DNA of 34,060 nt from an uncultured Bacteroidota bacterium (GCA_903877645.1 CAIRES010000052.1:1-34060); one strand, 5' to 3'. Counted from the first letter of the stretch, positions 6,777 through 14,942 are shown. A program made the numbers and translations. Notes: generated by a model from the letters alone, not told the origin.

Positions 6777-9518
6777 ATGAAAGATTTTTCTTACCTGACC
6801 GGCCCGACACCGGCTTATATCGAATCACTTTACGACGATTTCGTTAAAGATTCTTCTACGGTAGACCCGGAATGGAAGATGTTATTTGAAGGTTTTGACT
6901 TTGCCCTTGGCAAGACAAATAACAATGGTAATGGTGGCGGAAACGGCACCACAGTAAGCAGCGATAAACTTGCCAAGGAGTTGTCGGTAATGGAACTCAT
7001 CAACGCATATCGTAAGCGTGGGCACCTGGTGGCAACCACTAACCCCATTCGCCCAAGAAAAGACCGGCATGCCAACCTGGACCTGTCGTACTTCGGGCTT
7101 TCTGATGCCGACCTCAATACCACATTTTATGCGGGTAAAATGCTGGATGGCAAAGAATTGCCATTGAAAGATATACTGGCCACACTTAAGACGCTATACA
7201 CAGGTAATATAGGCATCGAATACACTTACATCAACGCTACTGAAAAGGTACAATTCGTACAAAAGACCTTTGAGGAGCTGATGCACAAACAATTCAGCAT
7301 TGACGAGCGCAAGCGAATATTGCAGAAGCTCAATGACGGGGTGATCTTTGAAAAGTTCCTCAACACCAAGTTCATTGGCCAGAAACGCTTTGGGCTGGAA
7401 GGCGGAGAAAGTACTATTGCCGCTCTCGACCGGATCATCAACGATGCAGCAGACGCAGGTGTGCAGGAAGTGGTGATAGGCATGGCGCACAGGGGCAGGC
7501 TGAACATACTGGCCAACATACTAAAGAAAACATACGAACAGATATTCAGCGAGTTTGAAGGCAATATGCCTGAAGATATGACCATGGGCAGCGGCGATGT
7601 GAAATACCACCTCGGCTTCCAGTCGAACATAATAACACCAACGGGCAAGGAGATCAATGTGCAGTTGACCCCCAACCCCTCACACCTCGAAGCGGTGAAC
7701 CCGGTGGTAGAAGGCTTTGCGCGCGCCAAGGCTGATACATTGTACAACAGGGAGTACCACAAAGTTCTACCGATACTCATACATGGTGATGCCGCTGTTG
7801 CGGGCCAGGGTGTGGGATACGAACTGCTGCAAATGAGCCAGTTGAAAGGCTACTATACAGGGGGAACTATACATTATGTGATCAATAACCAGATCGGTTT
7901 CACAACAGATTTTGATGATGCCCGCTCAGCTGATTATTGCACGAGCATGGCCTCTATGGTGTATGCACCGGTGCTACATGTGAATGGTGATGATGCCGAA
8001 GCTGTAGTAAAGTGCGCTATCCTGGCGATGCAGTACAGGCAAAAGTTTAATGAGGATATCTTCATAGATATGGTTGGCTACCGCAAACACGGCCACAACG
8101 AAGGCGACGAGCCTAAGTTCACCCAGCCACAGTTGTATGCGCTCATTGATAAGCACCCTAATCCACGCGAGGTATATACGCAATACTTACTGCAACATGG
8201 CGAAGCCGATGCCAGGGACCTGGCACAGGGAATGGAAACCCAATTCTGGGCAGACCTGCAACAGCGCCTTGATGAAGTAAAGCAAAAGCCACTGCCGTAT
8301 AAATACCAGAAACCGGAACAATGGTGGAATGAACTGCGCCGAGCGAAGGACGAAGATTTCATTAAATCACCGGATACCGCAATCACCGCTGATGTATTCA
8401 AGCAGCTATTCAAAGCACTGATGGAAGTACCTGAAGGCTTTAGCCCGCTGAAAAAAGTGGATAAGCTGCTGCAGGATAAGAAGACATTATTCGAGAAGGA
8501 AGGCAAGGTGGACTGGGCTACCGGCGAGTTGCTGGCTTATGCCAGCCTGCTGGTAGAAGGCCACGAAGTGCGCCTGAGCGGGGAAGATGTGAAACGTGGC
8601 ACCTTCTCCCACCGTCATGAAGTTATATACGACCAGAACACTAACCAACCTTACAACAGGCTGGGCAGACTGGCAGAGAAGCAAGGCATACCATACATAT
8701 ACAACTCCCTGCTGAGCGAATTTGCGGTATTGGGATTTGAGTATGGCTATGCAATGGCCAACCCCAATAACCTGGTACTTTGGGAAGCGCAATATGGCGA
8801 CTTTGCCAATGGCGCGCAAACCATCATAGACCAATACATAGTAAGTGCAGAACAGAAATGGACGAATATGAATGGCCTGGTGCTTTTGCTGCCCCATGGC
8901 TACGAAGGCGGTGGCCCTGAGCACTCCAGCGCAAGGTTGGAACGCTTCCTGCAAATGTGTGCCGAGAACAATATGGTAGTGACCAATATCACTACTGCGG
9001 CCAACTTCTTCCACGGGCTACGCAGGCAGTTGGCATGGCAGTTCCGCAAGCCGATGATCAACTTCTCACCAAAGGCTAATCTAAGGCACGTACGTTCCTA
9101 CTCGCCAATGGAAGACTTCAACAGTGGCGGTTTTAAAGAAGTATTAGACGACCCGAACATAAAAAGCGCTGCCAAGGTGAAGAAGGTATTACTTTGCAGC
9201 GGTAAAATGTACTTCGACCTCAGCGAAAAACAGATCACCGACAAACGTGAGGATGTGGCTATCGTAAGGCTGGAACAAATATACCCTTTGCCGCAGCAAC
9301 AACTGGATGCATTGCGTACCAAGTACAAAAAAGCAGAATGGACATGGGTACAGGAAGAACCCCGCAATATGGGTGCGCTCACCTTCCTGAAGATGAACCT
9401 GGCAGAGGACTTCCCTATAAAGTATATTAGCCGCAAGGCGGGGGCATCTACGGCAACAGGGTTCTCTAAGAAGCATGTAATAGAGCAGGATCAACTGGTA
9501 AATGACGCATTTTCGTAA
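6777..9518 (+). CDS. sucA: 2-oxoglutarate dehydrogenase E1 component
   Basis: 913 residues from the ATG at 6777. This start gives the family's standard N-terminus (MKDFSYLTGPTPAYIESLYDDF), whereas the in-frame ATG at 6726 would add 17 unrelated residues. It is the thiamine-diphosphate-dependent decarboxylase of the TCA cycle, which passes succinyl groups to lipoyl-E2. Visible landmarks are AHRGRLN (about 237-243), a histidine-containing HGDAAVAGQGVGYE block, INNQIGFTT, GDDAEAVV and the C-terminal transketolase-like half with LPHGYEGGGPEHSSAR. A short Gly/Asn-rich linker (about 47-58) follows the N-terminal E2-binding segment. The E2 gene (sucB/odhB), often next to it, is not downstream here; an acyl carrier protein gene follows instead. 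Identification is certain. Confidence 0.97.
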   Translation: MKDFSYLTGPTPAYIESLYDDFVKDSSTVDPEWKMLFEGFDFALGKTNNNGNGGGNGTTVSSDKLAKELSVMELINAYRKRGHLVATTNPIRPRKDRHANLDLSYFGLSDADLNTTFYAGKMLDGKELPLKDILATLKTLYTGNIGIEYTYINATEKVQFVQKTFEELMHKQFSIDERKRILQKLNDGVIFEKFLNTKFIGQKRFGLEGGESTIAALDRIINDAADAGVQEVVIGMAHRGRLNILANILKKTYEQIFSEFEGNMPEDMTMGSGDVKYHLGFQSNIITPTGKEINVQLTPNPSHLEAVNPVVEGFARAKADTLYNREYHKVLPILIHGDAAVAGQGVGYELLQMSQLKGYYTGGTIHYVINNQIGFTTDFDDARSADYCTSMASMVYAPVLHVNGDDAEAVVKCAILAMQYRQKFNEDIFIDMVGYRKHGHNEGDEPKFTQPQLYALIDKHPNPREVYTQYLLQHGEADARDLAQGMETQFWADLQQRLDEVKQKPLPYKYQKPEQWWNELRRAKDEDFIKSPDTAITADVFKQLFKALMEVPEGFSPLKKVDKLLQDKKTLFEKEGKVDWATGELLAYASLLVEGHEVRLSGEDVKRGTFSHRHEVIYDQNTNQPYNRLGRLAEKQGIPYIYNSLLSEFAVLGFEYGYAMANPNNLVLWEAQYGDFANGAQTIIDQYIVSAEQKWTNMNGLVLLLPHGYEGGGPEHSSARLERFLQMCAENNMVVTNITTAANFFHGLRRQLAWQFRKPMINFSPKANLRHVRSYSPMEDFNSGGFKEVLDDPNIKSAAKVKKVLLCSGKMYFDLSEKQITDKREDVAIVRLEQIYPLPQQQLDALRTKYKKAEWTWVQEEPRNMGALTFLKMNLAEDFPIKYISRKAGASTATGFSKKHVIEQDQLVNDAFS

Positions 9519-9567
9519 AAGCAGTAAAATAAAGCAGGCACGGTTATTATACTGTTACTGATAACCT

Positions 9568-9575
9568 TATCTTTA
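9568..9575 (+). promoter_or_regulatory. Probable promoter -7 element (TATCTTTA) of the ACP-KS operon
   Basis: TATCTTTA, one mismatch from TAnnTTTG, ends 33 nt before the ACP ATG at 9609. It suggests the ACP/ketosynthase operon is transcribed separately from sucA, although read-through is possible. Confidence 0.35.
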
Positions 9576-9608
9576 CAATCTTAATTTTTTATTACATTAT
9601 TGTACTTC

Positions 9609-9866
9609 ATGGAAGATATTATAGAATCGCTGAAACAACAGATCATAGACTCGCTGAACCTGCAAGGCATGAAGCCTTCAGATATCGACGACAACGCCCC
9701 CCTGTTTGGCGAAGGCCTGGGCCTCGACAGCATCGACTCCCTGGAGCTGATGGTGTTGCTGGAACGCAATTACGGCATCAAGATAGAAGATGCCCGAGAA
9801 GGCCGTAAGATATTGGCCTCTGTGCAAACAATGGCCGACTTTATTCAGGCTAACCGTAAATTATAA
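9609..9866 (+). CDS. Acyl carrier protein of a specialised fatty-acid/polyketide system
   Basis: 85 residues from ATG 9609; an upstream in-frame TTG at 9600 is rejected. It is a helical acyl carrier protein with phosphopantetheine attachment at Ser41 in GLGLDSIDSLEL. The DSID context and the LLERNYGIKIEDAREG helix II-III region look like ACPs of aryl-polyene/resorcinol or type II PKS clusters rather than the housekeeping AcpP (DSLD, then EFD). It is the first gene of an operon: the active ketosynthase begins 11 nt after its stop. It needs a phosphopantetheinyl transferase encoded elsewhere. It is inferred to carry the growing acyl chain for the two ketosynthase subunits. Confidence 0.9.
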   Translation: MEDIIESLKQQIIDSLNLQGMKPSDIDDNAPLFGEGLGLDSIDSLELMVLLERNYGIKIEDAREGRKILASVQTMADFIQANRKL

Positions 9867-9877
9867 CGCCCCTCTGA

Positions 9878-11089
9878 ATGGCGGATAGAATTGTAGTCAC
9901 GGCTGTAGGGATCGTATCCGCATTGGGCACAGGCATTGATGCACAGCTACAGGCTATGCGCCATGGCCGTAGCGGTGTGGGCAAGGTGATGCACTTGCAG
10001 TCGGTACATGCGCCTGATTTTGTGCTGGGTGAAGTGAAGATGAGCAATGATGAGCTGGCAACAGCGCTAAACCTGCCCACCGGCGACAATGGCTACACCC
10101 GCACTACCCTGCTCTCCCTTACGGCCATGCAAGACCTGCTGGACCAAACAGATGTTTCTCTTTTGAAACAAGAGCAGTTTGCTTTCATCAGCGCTAATAC
10201 CGTTGGTGGTATGTGCAAGATGGAAGACATTTATATGGATGTAGCCGGAGCGCAAACCGAAGAAAAAAACCTCAAATATATAGATACGCTGGACTGTGCC
10301 GAAAGCACAGAGCAGATAGCAGAACATTTTGGCCTGAGGTCGCTTACTGCCACCATCAGCACTGCCTGTTCTTCTTCATCCAATGCGCTGATGCTTGGGG
10401 CCAGGATGATCAAACAAGGTGTTGTGAACAGGGCCATATGCGGTGGCGGCGATGCACTCAGCCGTTTTACGCTCAATGGGTTTTACACGCTAAAGAACGT
10501 AGACAAAACACCATCTAAACCTTTTGACCACAACCGGAACGGGCTGAATATAGGCGAGGCTGCCGGCTTCTGCCTGATCGAAAAAGAATCGGAAGCAAAA
10601 GCAAGGGGGGCAAAGACACTAGCTGTGCTTAGTGGCTATGCCAATACCAATGATGCCTACCATGTAACGGCACCATCGCCCAATGGAGAAGGGGCAGTTC
10701 GCACCATGCAGACTGCACTGGCCATGGCCGGCCTGCAACCCGCAGACATTGGTTATATCAATGCGCATGGCACAGCTACAGCTAATAATGACCTGGCAGA
10801 AGGGCGCGCCATACAAGAACTATTTGGCAAGCAGGCCCCACCTTTCAGTTCTACAAAACCGTTTACAGGTCACACACTTGCGGCAGCAGGCATCATAGAA
10901 GCGATATACTGCATCATGGCCTTGCAGCAGCAGATGGTCATTCCCAACCTCAACTTTGAAACAATGATGGAAGAGTTGGAGATCAGCCCGGCTTCTACTT
11001 TAATAGAGAACGCAACCATAAACCATGTACTCAGTAATTCATTCGGATTCGGTGGCAGTAATGTATCCTTAGTATTCAGCAAAGCATGA
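9878..11089 (+). CDS. Beta-ketoacyl-ACP synthase (FabF/KS-alpha type, active site intact)
   Basis: 403 residues. It is a condensing enzyme performing decarboxylative Claisen extension of an acyl-ACP. The complete Cys-His-His triad is visible: Cys164 in ISTACSSSSNA, His297 in NAHGTATANND and His332 in KPFTGHTLAAAG (with Lys327), plus the terminal GFGGSN (390-395). Length and motifs match FabF/KS-alpha. It lies between a dedicated ACP and a catalytically dead ketosynthase, whose start overlaps its stop in an ATGA. That indicates translational coupling and a KS/chain-length-factor heterodimer, as in type II PKS and the ApeO/ApeC pair of aryl polyene clusters. The product is unknown because no tailoring genes are present here. 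Confidence 0.92.
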   Translation: MADRIVVTAVGIVSALGTGIDAQLQAMRHGRSGVGKVMHLQSVHAPDFVLGEVKMSNDELATALNLPTGDNGYTRTTLLSLTAMQDLLDQTDVSLLKQEQFAFISANTVGGMCKMEDIYMDVAGAQTEEKNLKYIDTLDCAESTEQIAEHFGLRSLTATISTACSSSSNALMLGARMIKQGVVNRAICGGGDALSRFTLNGFYTLKNVDKTPSKPFDHNRNGLNIGEAAGFCLIEKESEAKARGAKTLAVLSGYANTNDAYHVTAPSPNGEGAVRTMQTALAMAGLQPADIGYINAHGTATANNDLAEGRAIQELFGKQAPPFSSTKPFTGHTLAAAGIIEAIYCIMALQQQMVIPNLNFETMMEELEISPASTLIENATINHVLSNSFGFGGSNVSLVFSKA

Positions 11090-12156
11090 AGCAGCCATTG
11101 TACCTCATATCGTCCTGTAGCATATCCCCCCAGCATACCTATGATGCCGGGCAGTTCCTGCAGCCGGTAATGAGCTGCGATAATGGCAAGCTGTTTGTGA
11201 TAGATGCCGACTACGCAAAGTACATCTCCCCGGTAGCCATCCGGCGCATGAGCCGCATGCTGAAGATTGGCATCACAGCGGGTATGAACTGTATCGAATC
11301 GTCGGGCGTAGCGTCGCCTGATGCTATCATCATAGGCACTGCACATGGCAGCGTGACGGATATGGAGAATTTTTTGAAGGATATGATTCGGCTGGAAGAG
11401 CAGGCGCTCAATCCTACTTCTTTCATACAGTCTACCTACAACTCTGTGAACGGCTGGATAGCCATGATGACCAAATGCACTGGCTATAACCAAACCTATG
11501 TACACCGTGGCTTTTCGCTTGAGTTGACACTGCTGGATGCGCAGATGATGCTTGCAGAAGCCACTGGTACTAAATACATTCTTGCAGGCAGCTTTGACGA
11601 GCTTACCGATGAGTACCATCATATACACCGAAAGATCAACTACTTCAAACAAGAGACATTCAACAGCCTGGCTTTATTTGATCATTATGATACACCGGGA
11701 TCTATTGGCGGTGAGGGCGCGAATTTCTTTATGCTCAGCAACGAGCAAGGCAATGCTGCGTGTGCAATACATACCATAAAGATGCTGCAAAAGCCCACTA
11801 GTGAAGAACTGATAGCGGGCATCAACGAAGCACTTGCAGAGAACGGCCTCAATAGTACAGATATAGACGTAATGATGTGCGGCATGAACGGTGACAGCCG
11901 TAGCAAACATCTTGCAGATACGTTGCTCAATAGCTGCGAACCCAATACCACAATAACCACCTTCAAACAACTAAGCGGCGAATACTATACTGCATCAGGC
12001 TTCGGGCTGTGGTTATGCGATCACTTGTTTCAGACACAGCAAGTGCCGGAGGAGATCGTGTATAGAAAGGGATCTGCAACACCTATTAAGAACACGCTGT
12101 TCTGTAATGTGACCGTGAACGGGTGTGTGTCGATGATGGTTGTGAGGAGATGTTAA
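11086..12156 (+). CDS. Ketosynthase-like chain-length-factor subunit (inactive KS-beta)
   Basis: 356 residues, with a thiolase-fold N-terminal half recognisable by IIIGTAHGSVTDMENFL, NSVNGWIAMM and the conserved FKQLSGEYYTASG near the end. By positional alignment to its partner, all three catalytic residues are replaced: Cys by Phe143 (HRGFSLEL), the first His by Asn268 (GMNGDSRS) and the second His by Glu299 (LSGEYYTASG), while the neighbouring Lys294 is kept. This pattern fits a non-catalytic chain-length factor that pairs with the active ketosynthase. It is about 45 residues shorter than that partner. Its ATG overlaps the partner's stop by 4 nt, and its stop overlaps the convergent HEPN gene by 4 nt. 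The dead-KS assignment is strong; chain-length control is inferred from the family. Confidence 0.82.
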   Translation: MKQPLYLISSCSISPQHTYDAGQFLQPVMSCDNGKLFVIDADYAKYISPVAIRRMSRMLKIGITAGMNCIESSGVASPDAIIIGTAHGSVTDMENFLKDMIRLEEQALNPTSFIQSTYNSVNGWIAMMTKCTGYNQTYVHRGFSLELTLLDAQMMLAEATGTKYILAGSFDELTDEYHHIHRKINYFKQETFNSLALFDHYDTPGSIGGEGANFFMLSNEQGNAACAIHTIKMLQKPTSEELIAGINEALAENGLNSTDIDVMMCGMNGDSRSKHLADTLLNSCEPNTTITTFKQLSGEYYTASGFGLWLCDHLFQTQQVPEEIVYRKGSATPIKNTLFCNVTVNGCVSMMVVRRC

Positions 12157-12551
12157 GCAGAAAAACACTTTGTTATCAGCATATCAACATACGCCATATA
12201 ATTTCTGGCAGGCCCAATGAATTCCTCAACTTCTTCTTTATTAATTATCATAGCATCACTGTAATCATCTTCAATTCTTTCTTGCATTAAACGGCTAAAA
12301 ATAGATGCATGTGCAGAATCAAATTCGCTAATTTGTACAAAATGTTGATGAAGTACATTCACTACACCACTGTGCGTTTTAGGAACAAGATCTTTGGTAA
12401 GTAATAAAGCCTTTGTAGCATGAAAACAACTATAATACAGCCTGCTTATAGCCGTAATATAAAATCCATGGCCAATCAAAACATCTACTTCTGAAAGCAA
12501 TGCTTTTGACTTTGATAATTTCAACTGTATCGAGGTGATCTTATGATCCAT
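12153..12551 (-). CDS. HEPN domain protein, putative toxin of a HEPN/MNT pair (UPF0332-like)
   Basis: 132 residues, all-helical. It has the HEPN RNase signature ISRLYYSCFHATKALL, in which Arg37 and His44 form an R-x6-H motif, and a DDYSD segment near Tyr97 like other UPF0332 (COG1895) members. Such proteins are mRNA- or tRNA-cleaving toxins neutralised by a partner nucleotidyltransferase, which in MntA/HepT systems AMPylates a tyrosine of the toxin; Tyr97 is a candidate here by inference. The MNT gene lies directly upstream with 2 nt between. Base composition is more AT-rich than the flanking PKS genes, suggesting acquisition. Its last codons overlap the end of the dead ketosynthase gene on the other strand. 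Confidence 0.85.
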   Translation of the reverse strand: MDHKITSIQLKLSKSKALLSEVDVLIGHGFYITAISRLYYSCFHATKALLLTKDLVPKTHSGVVNVLHQHFVQISEFDSAHASIFSRLMQERIEDDYSDAMIINKEEVEEFIGPARNYMAYVDMLITKCFSA

Positions 12552-12553
12552 AC

Positions 12554-12862
12554 TTACAGCGTAGTAAGCGTTATCGTTTGCCGTAACGAATACCAGCCAG
12601 GATTATTCTTCCAGTCGTCTTCCTGCACAGTAAGCGTATTAATAAACGCCCCTACTTTGACGCTGATGGGGAAAAGAATATTATGTATCTGTGTTTTCAG
12701 TTTGCGATTTACCGGCTCGTGAGTAAGAATGAGAATATCCCAATCACTCTCTGCTGTAGCTGTACCGGTAGCCCTGCTGCCAAAGAGGGACACTTTGGCT
12801 CCGGGAAGCACCTTTGCTACCTCATTTGCAATTGAAGACAATATAGCATTATCGTTTGCCAT
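12554..12862 (-). CDS. Minimal nucleotidyltransferase (MNT), putative antitoxin
   Basis: 102 residues of Pol-beta-like fold. The metal-binding signature FGSRATGTATAESDWD gives GS-x10-DxD (Gly28, Ser29, Asp40, Asp42), exactly the MntA pattern. The third catalytic acidic residue, usually in a later strand, is not evident in the ISVKVGAFIN segment. MntA-type proteins silence their HEPN partner by AMPylation; this one is first in the operon, as is usual for the antitoxin. A TAAATTTG promoter element ends 4 nt before the ATG, so the mRNA is probably leaderless. The pair sits between a PKS-like operon and the sigma/anti-sigma genes, with no mobility gene near. Confidence 0.85.
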   Translation of the reverse strand: MANDNAILSSIANEVAKVLPGAKVSLFGSRATGTATAESDWDILILTHEPVNRKLKTQIHNILFPISVKVGAFINTLTVQEDDWKNNPGWYSLRQTITLTTL

Positions 12863-12866
12863 AATG

Positions 12867-12874
12867 CAAATTTA
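12867..12874 (-). promoter_or_regulatory. MNT/HEPN operon -7 element (TAAATTTG) 4 nt before the ATG
   Basis: On the - strand TAAATTTG is an exact TAnnTTTG match, separated from the MNT ATG by CATT only. No clear -33 partner is visible. Its position predicts transcription starting at or next to the start codon. Confidence 0.5.
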
Positions 12875-12904
12875 TCAAATAAAATTAATAGAATGGGAGT
12901 AAAT

Positions 12905-13729
12905 CTACACCTTACCCAGCACATACACCGTAGTAGGTGTAGGGTTGCCGCCTTCTTTTTCGAGGGAGATGGCGAAGGCCTGGCCATCAGTTATTTGCAT
13001 GGCTACTTTTTGCATGGCTGGTGTATTGGCCATATAGTTAGGCAGCATACCCATGCTTACGGGCTTGCCGCCTTGTATCACCCATAGCTGGTACTGCATA
13101 CCCTTGGGGGGCTGCGGCATACCGTCTACAGATACATAAGCATCGCCGTGTGTTTTGCTCCAGTACAGGGTAGCTGCCATTGCATGGCCCGGCTGCATGG
13201 TGTGCATCACTATGGTTTGCATACCTGTATCCGCCATCATGCTTTTATTTTTCTGGTATTCTGATATAAGGCTGGCGAACTGTTGTTTGGCGGCATTCAA
13301 CGAATCCATTTGGGCAGTCATCGCCACCTCATTTGCCCTGGTCCTGCTGTTTTGGCTGAAGAGGAAAAAGTTAAGGCCTGCACTGCCTATGAGCGCTATC
13401 CATATAGCAGCATACTTCCATTGTGCAGGCTTCCTGTACTCCGGCTGAAAGGGAATTGTCTTAGCCATGTGTGGCTCAGTTGTTTCGGCACCTGTATTTG
13501 CCCCGCTGCGCTGTATGGCATCCCATATCTTATCCTGCATACCGGCAGGTGGCTCCACAGCAAGGTTTGAAGATAGCTGGAGCAGGGCATTCTCAATATG
13601 GTGCAGTTCCTCGGCAAGCTCAGGATGCGTGGCAATGTTCGCAGCAACCAAAGCTTCTTCCTCGGGAGAAAGTGAGCCAAGGAAGTAAGCTTCCAAAATG
13701 CCTGAATCTATGTATTGCCTCGTGTCCAC
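12905..13729 (-). CDS. Anti-sigma factor, RskA-type, membrane-anchored
   Basis: 274 residues from a GTG start (13727-13729). The N-terminal 60 residues (YIDSGILEAYFLGSLSPEEE and on) form the helical zinc-less anti-sigma domain. A single transmembrane helix spans about 105-125 (KYAAIWIALIGSAGLNFFLF), followed by a coiled region (about 128-162). The periplasmic RskA domain has YQLWVIQGGKPVSMGML and AFAISLEKEGGNPTPTT. Such proteins hold an ECF sigma factor at the membrane until regulated proteolysis or a redox/cell-envelope signal releases it. The sigma gene ends 12 nt upstream, so the two are cotranscribed and stoichiometrically linked. The inducing signal cannot be deduced. Confidence 0.9.
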   Translation of the reverse strand: MDTRQYIDSGILEAYFLGSLSPEEEALVAANIATHPELAEELHHIENALLQLSSNLAVEPPAGMQDKIWDAIQRSGANTGAETTEPHMAKTIPFQPEYRKPAQWKYAAIWIALIGSAGLNFFLFSQNSRTRANEVAMTAQMDSLNAAKQQFASLISEYQKNKSMMADTGMQTIVMHTMQPGHAMAATLYWSKTHGDAYVSVDGMPQPPKGMQYQLWVIQGGKPVSMGMLPNYMANTPAMQKVAMQITDGQAFAISLEKEGGNPTPTTVYVLGKV

Positions 13730-13741
13730 TTTATTATTCGC

Positions 13742-14293
13742 TTAGTTGTTAAATATTTCTCTTAATTGATGTATGGCATTTCTCATTCTCGTTTTCACGG
13801 TGCCCAGCGGAATGCCCAACTCCTTTGATATCTCATCCATCGTATAGCCCTTAAAATAAGCCAAGGTGATGATGGCGCTATACTCAGGGCGCAAACCATC
13901 TACCATTTTCCTCAACCCTATTGTGTCTGTTACCTGCTCACTTTTCCTTCCACCGGCCAATATATTTACGGCATCTTCACCTGTTTGGATTTTACCCTTC
14001 ATTATTTCCCCCTTCGAGCGCAACTTGTCTATCGCAGCATTGCGGGCTATATTGATCATCCAGGTATATATACGGCCTTTGTGCGGGTTATATTGCGCTA
14101 TGTTGTTCCATATCTTTACAAACACCTCCTGCAGCACATCCTGCCCGGTATGCTCATCGTGTATCACATTCTTTATGGTACCATAAAGCACTGCGGCGTA
14201 CTGCTTATACAGGTAATTAAAAGCATCCCTGCTTTGCTGCTGAAGCAGCAATACCAGTTCTTCTTCTGTATATGTAGCGGTTATTGGAGGCAA
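13742..14293 (-). CDS. ECF RNA polymerase sigma factor (SigK-like)
   Basis: 183 residues. Region 2 (DAFNYLYKQYAAVLYGTI, then QDVLQEVFVKIWNNI and GRIYTWMINIARNAAIDKLRS) and region 4 (ITLAYFKGYTMDEISKELGIPLGTVKTRMRNAIHQLRE) are complete. The pairing with an RskA-type anti-sigma factor places it among SigK-like ECF factors. No ATG is available: an in-frame stop (TAA) lies 18 nt upstream of the TTG at 14291-14293, and TTG is the only ordinary start codon between it and region 2. A TAnnTTTG element lies 41 nt upstream. It directs RNA polymerase to a stress regulon, often including its own operon. The regulon itself is not visible here. Confidence 0.93.
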   Translation of the reverse strand: MPPITATYTEEELVLLLQQQSRDAFNYLYKQYAAVLYGTIKNVIHDEHTGQDVLQEVFVKIWNNIAQYNPHKGRIYTWMINIARNAAIDKLRSKGEIMKGKIQTGEDAVNILAGGRKSEQVTDTIGLRKMVDGLRPEYSAIITLAYFKGYTMDEISKELGIPLGTVKTRMRNAIHQLREIFNN

Positions 14294-14334
14294 TCTTATT
14301 TCAAAAGTTTAATGGTGATACTATGTACCTGTTG

Positions 14335-14342
14335 CAAATGTA
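14335..14342 (-). promoter_or_regulatory. Sigma/anti-sigma operon -7 element (TACATTTG)
   Basis: Read on the - strand, TACATTTG is an exact TAnnTTTG match located 41 nt upstream of the TTG start. It would be a primary-sigma promoter, so the operon is not exclusively autoregulated by the ECF factor. Confidence 0.45.
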
Positions 14343-14363
14343 ATTGTAAAAAATCAGTAAAAA

Positions 14364-14942
14364 CTATTTTGAAAAAAGCATGCGGTAATCAGTACGTACC
14401 CTGCCAGCAGTCACATCATCCAGCCGCTTTTTGATGAGGCGCTTCTTAAGCTGCGTGAGATAGTCTATGAATAGTTTGCCTTCTATATGATCATACTCAT
14501 GCTGTATCACACGGGCTGCAATACCAAAGAATTCCTTTTCCTGGGGTGCAAAATTTTCGTCCAGGTATTTCAGGCGCACCTTGCGCGTACGGGTCACATC
14601 TTCGCGCACTTTAGGTATGCTCAGGCAGCCCTCATTGTAAGACCAGGTATCACCGCTTTCCTCTATCACGTAGGCATTGATGAATATCTGCTTCAAAGGT
14701 ATCTCGCCGGGGTATTTGCGCATGTCCTCGTCATTGAAATCATCAACTATCTGCGCCGTATCTATGATAAAGAGGCGGATAGGCTTATTGATCTGCGGTG
14801 CAGCCAGCCCCACCCCATTGCTGTTGTAGAGTGTTTCCCACATGTCGGCCAATAACTTCTGCAACTCCGGGTAATCAGGAGTAATGTCATCACATACTTT
14901 TCGCAATACGGCGTTGCCATAGGCAACAATAGGCAATATCAT
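14364..14942 (-). CDS. def: Peptide deformylase
   Basis: 192 residues. It removes the N-formyl group from nascent polypeptides at the ribosome exit. All three metallo-site motifs are intact: GVGLAAPQ (43-50), EGCLS with metal ligand Cys106, and QHEYDH with His148, Glu149 and His152. The insertion between motifs I and II (about 70-95, DDFNDEDMRKYPGEIPL) is the longer form typical of Bacteroidota. It is encoded alone; a perfect TATCTTTG promoter element lies 27 nt upstream. The ribosome-linked partner fmt is not adjacent. Confidence 0.97.
   Translation of the reverse strand: MILPIVAYGNAVLRKVCDDITPDYPELQKLLADMWETLYNSNGVGLAAPQINKPIRLFIIDTAQIVDDFNDEDMRKYPGEIPLKQIFINAYVIEESGDTWSYNEGCLSIPKVREDVTRTRKVRLKYLDENFAPQEKEFFGIAARVIQHEYDHIEGKLFIDYLTQLKKRLIKKRLDDVTAGRVRTDYRMLFSK

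Noticed and set aside
12905-14293. The sigma/anti-sigma pair as a FecI/FecR TonB-linked iron system
   Set aside because: The anti-sigma protein has an RskA periplasmic domain, not a FecR domain, and no TonB-dependent receptor gene follows.
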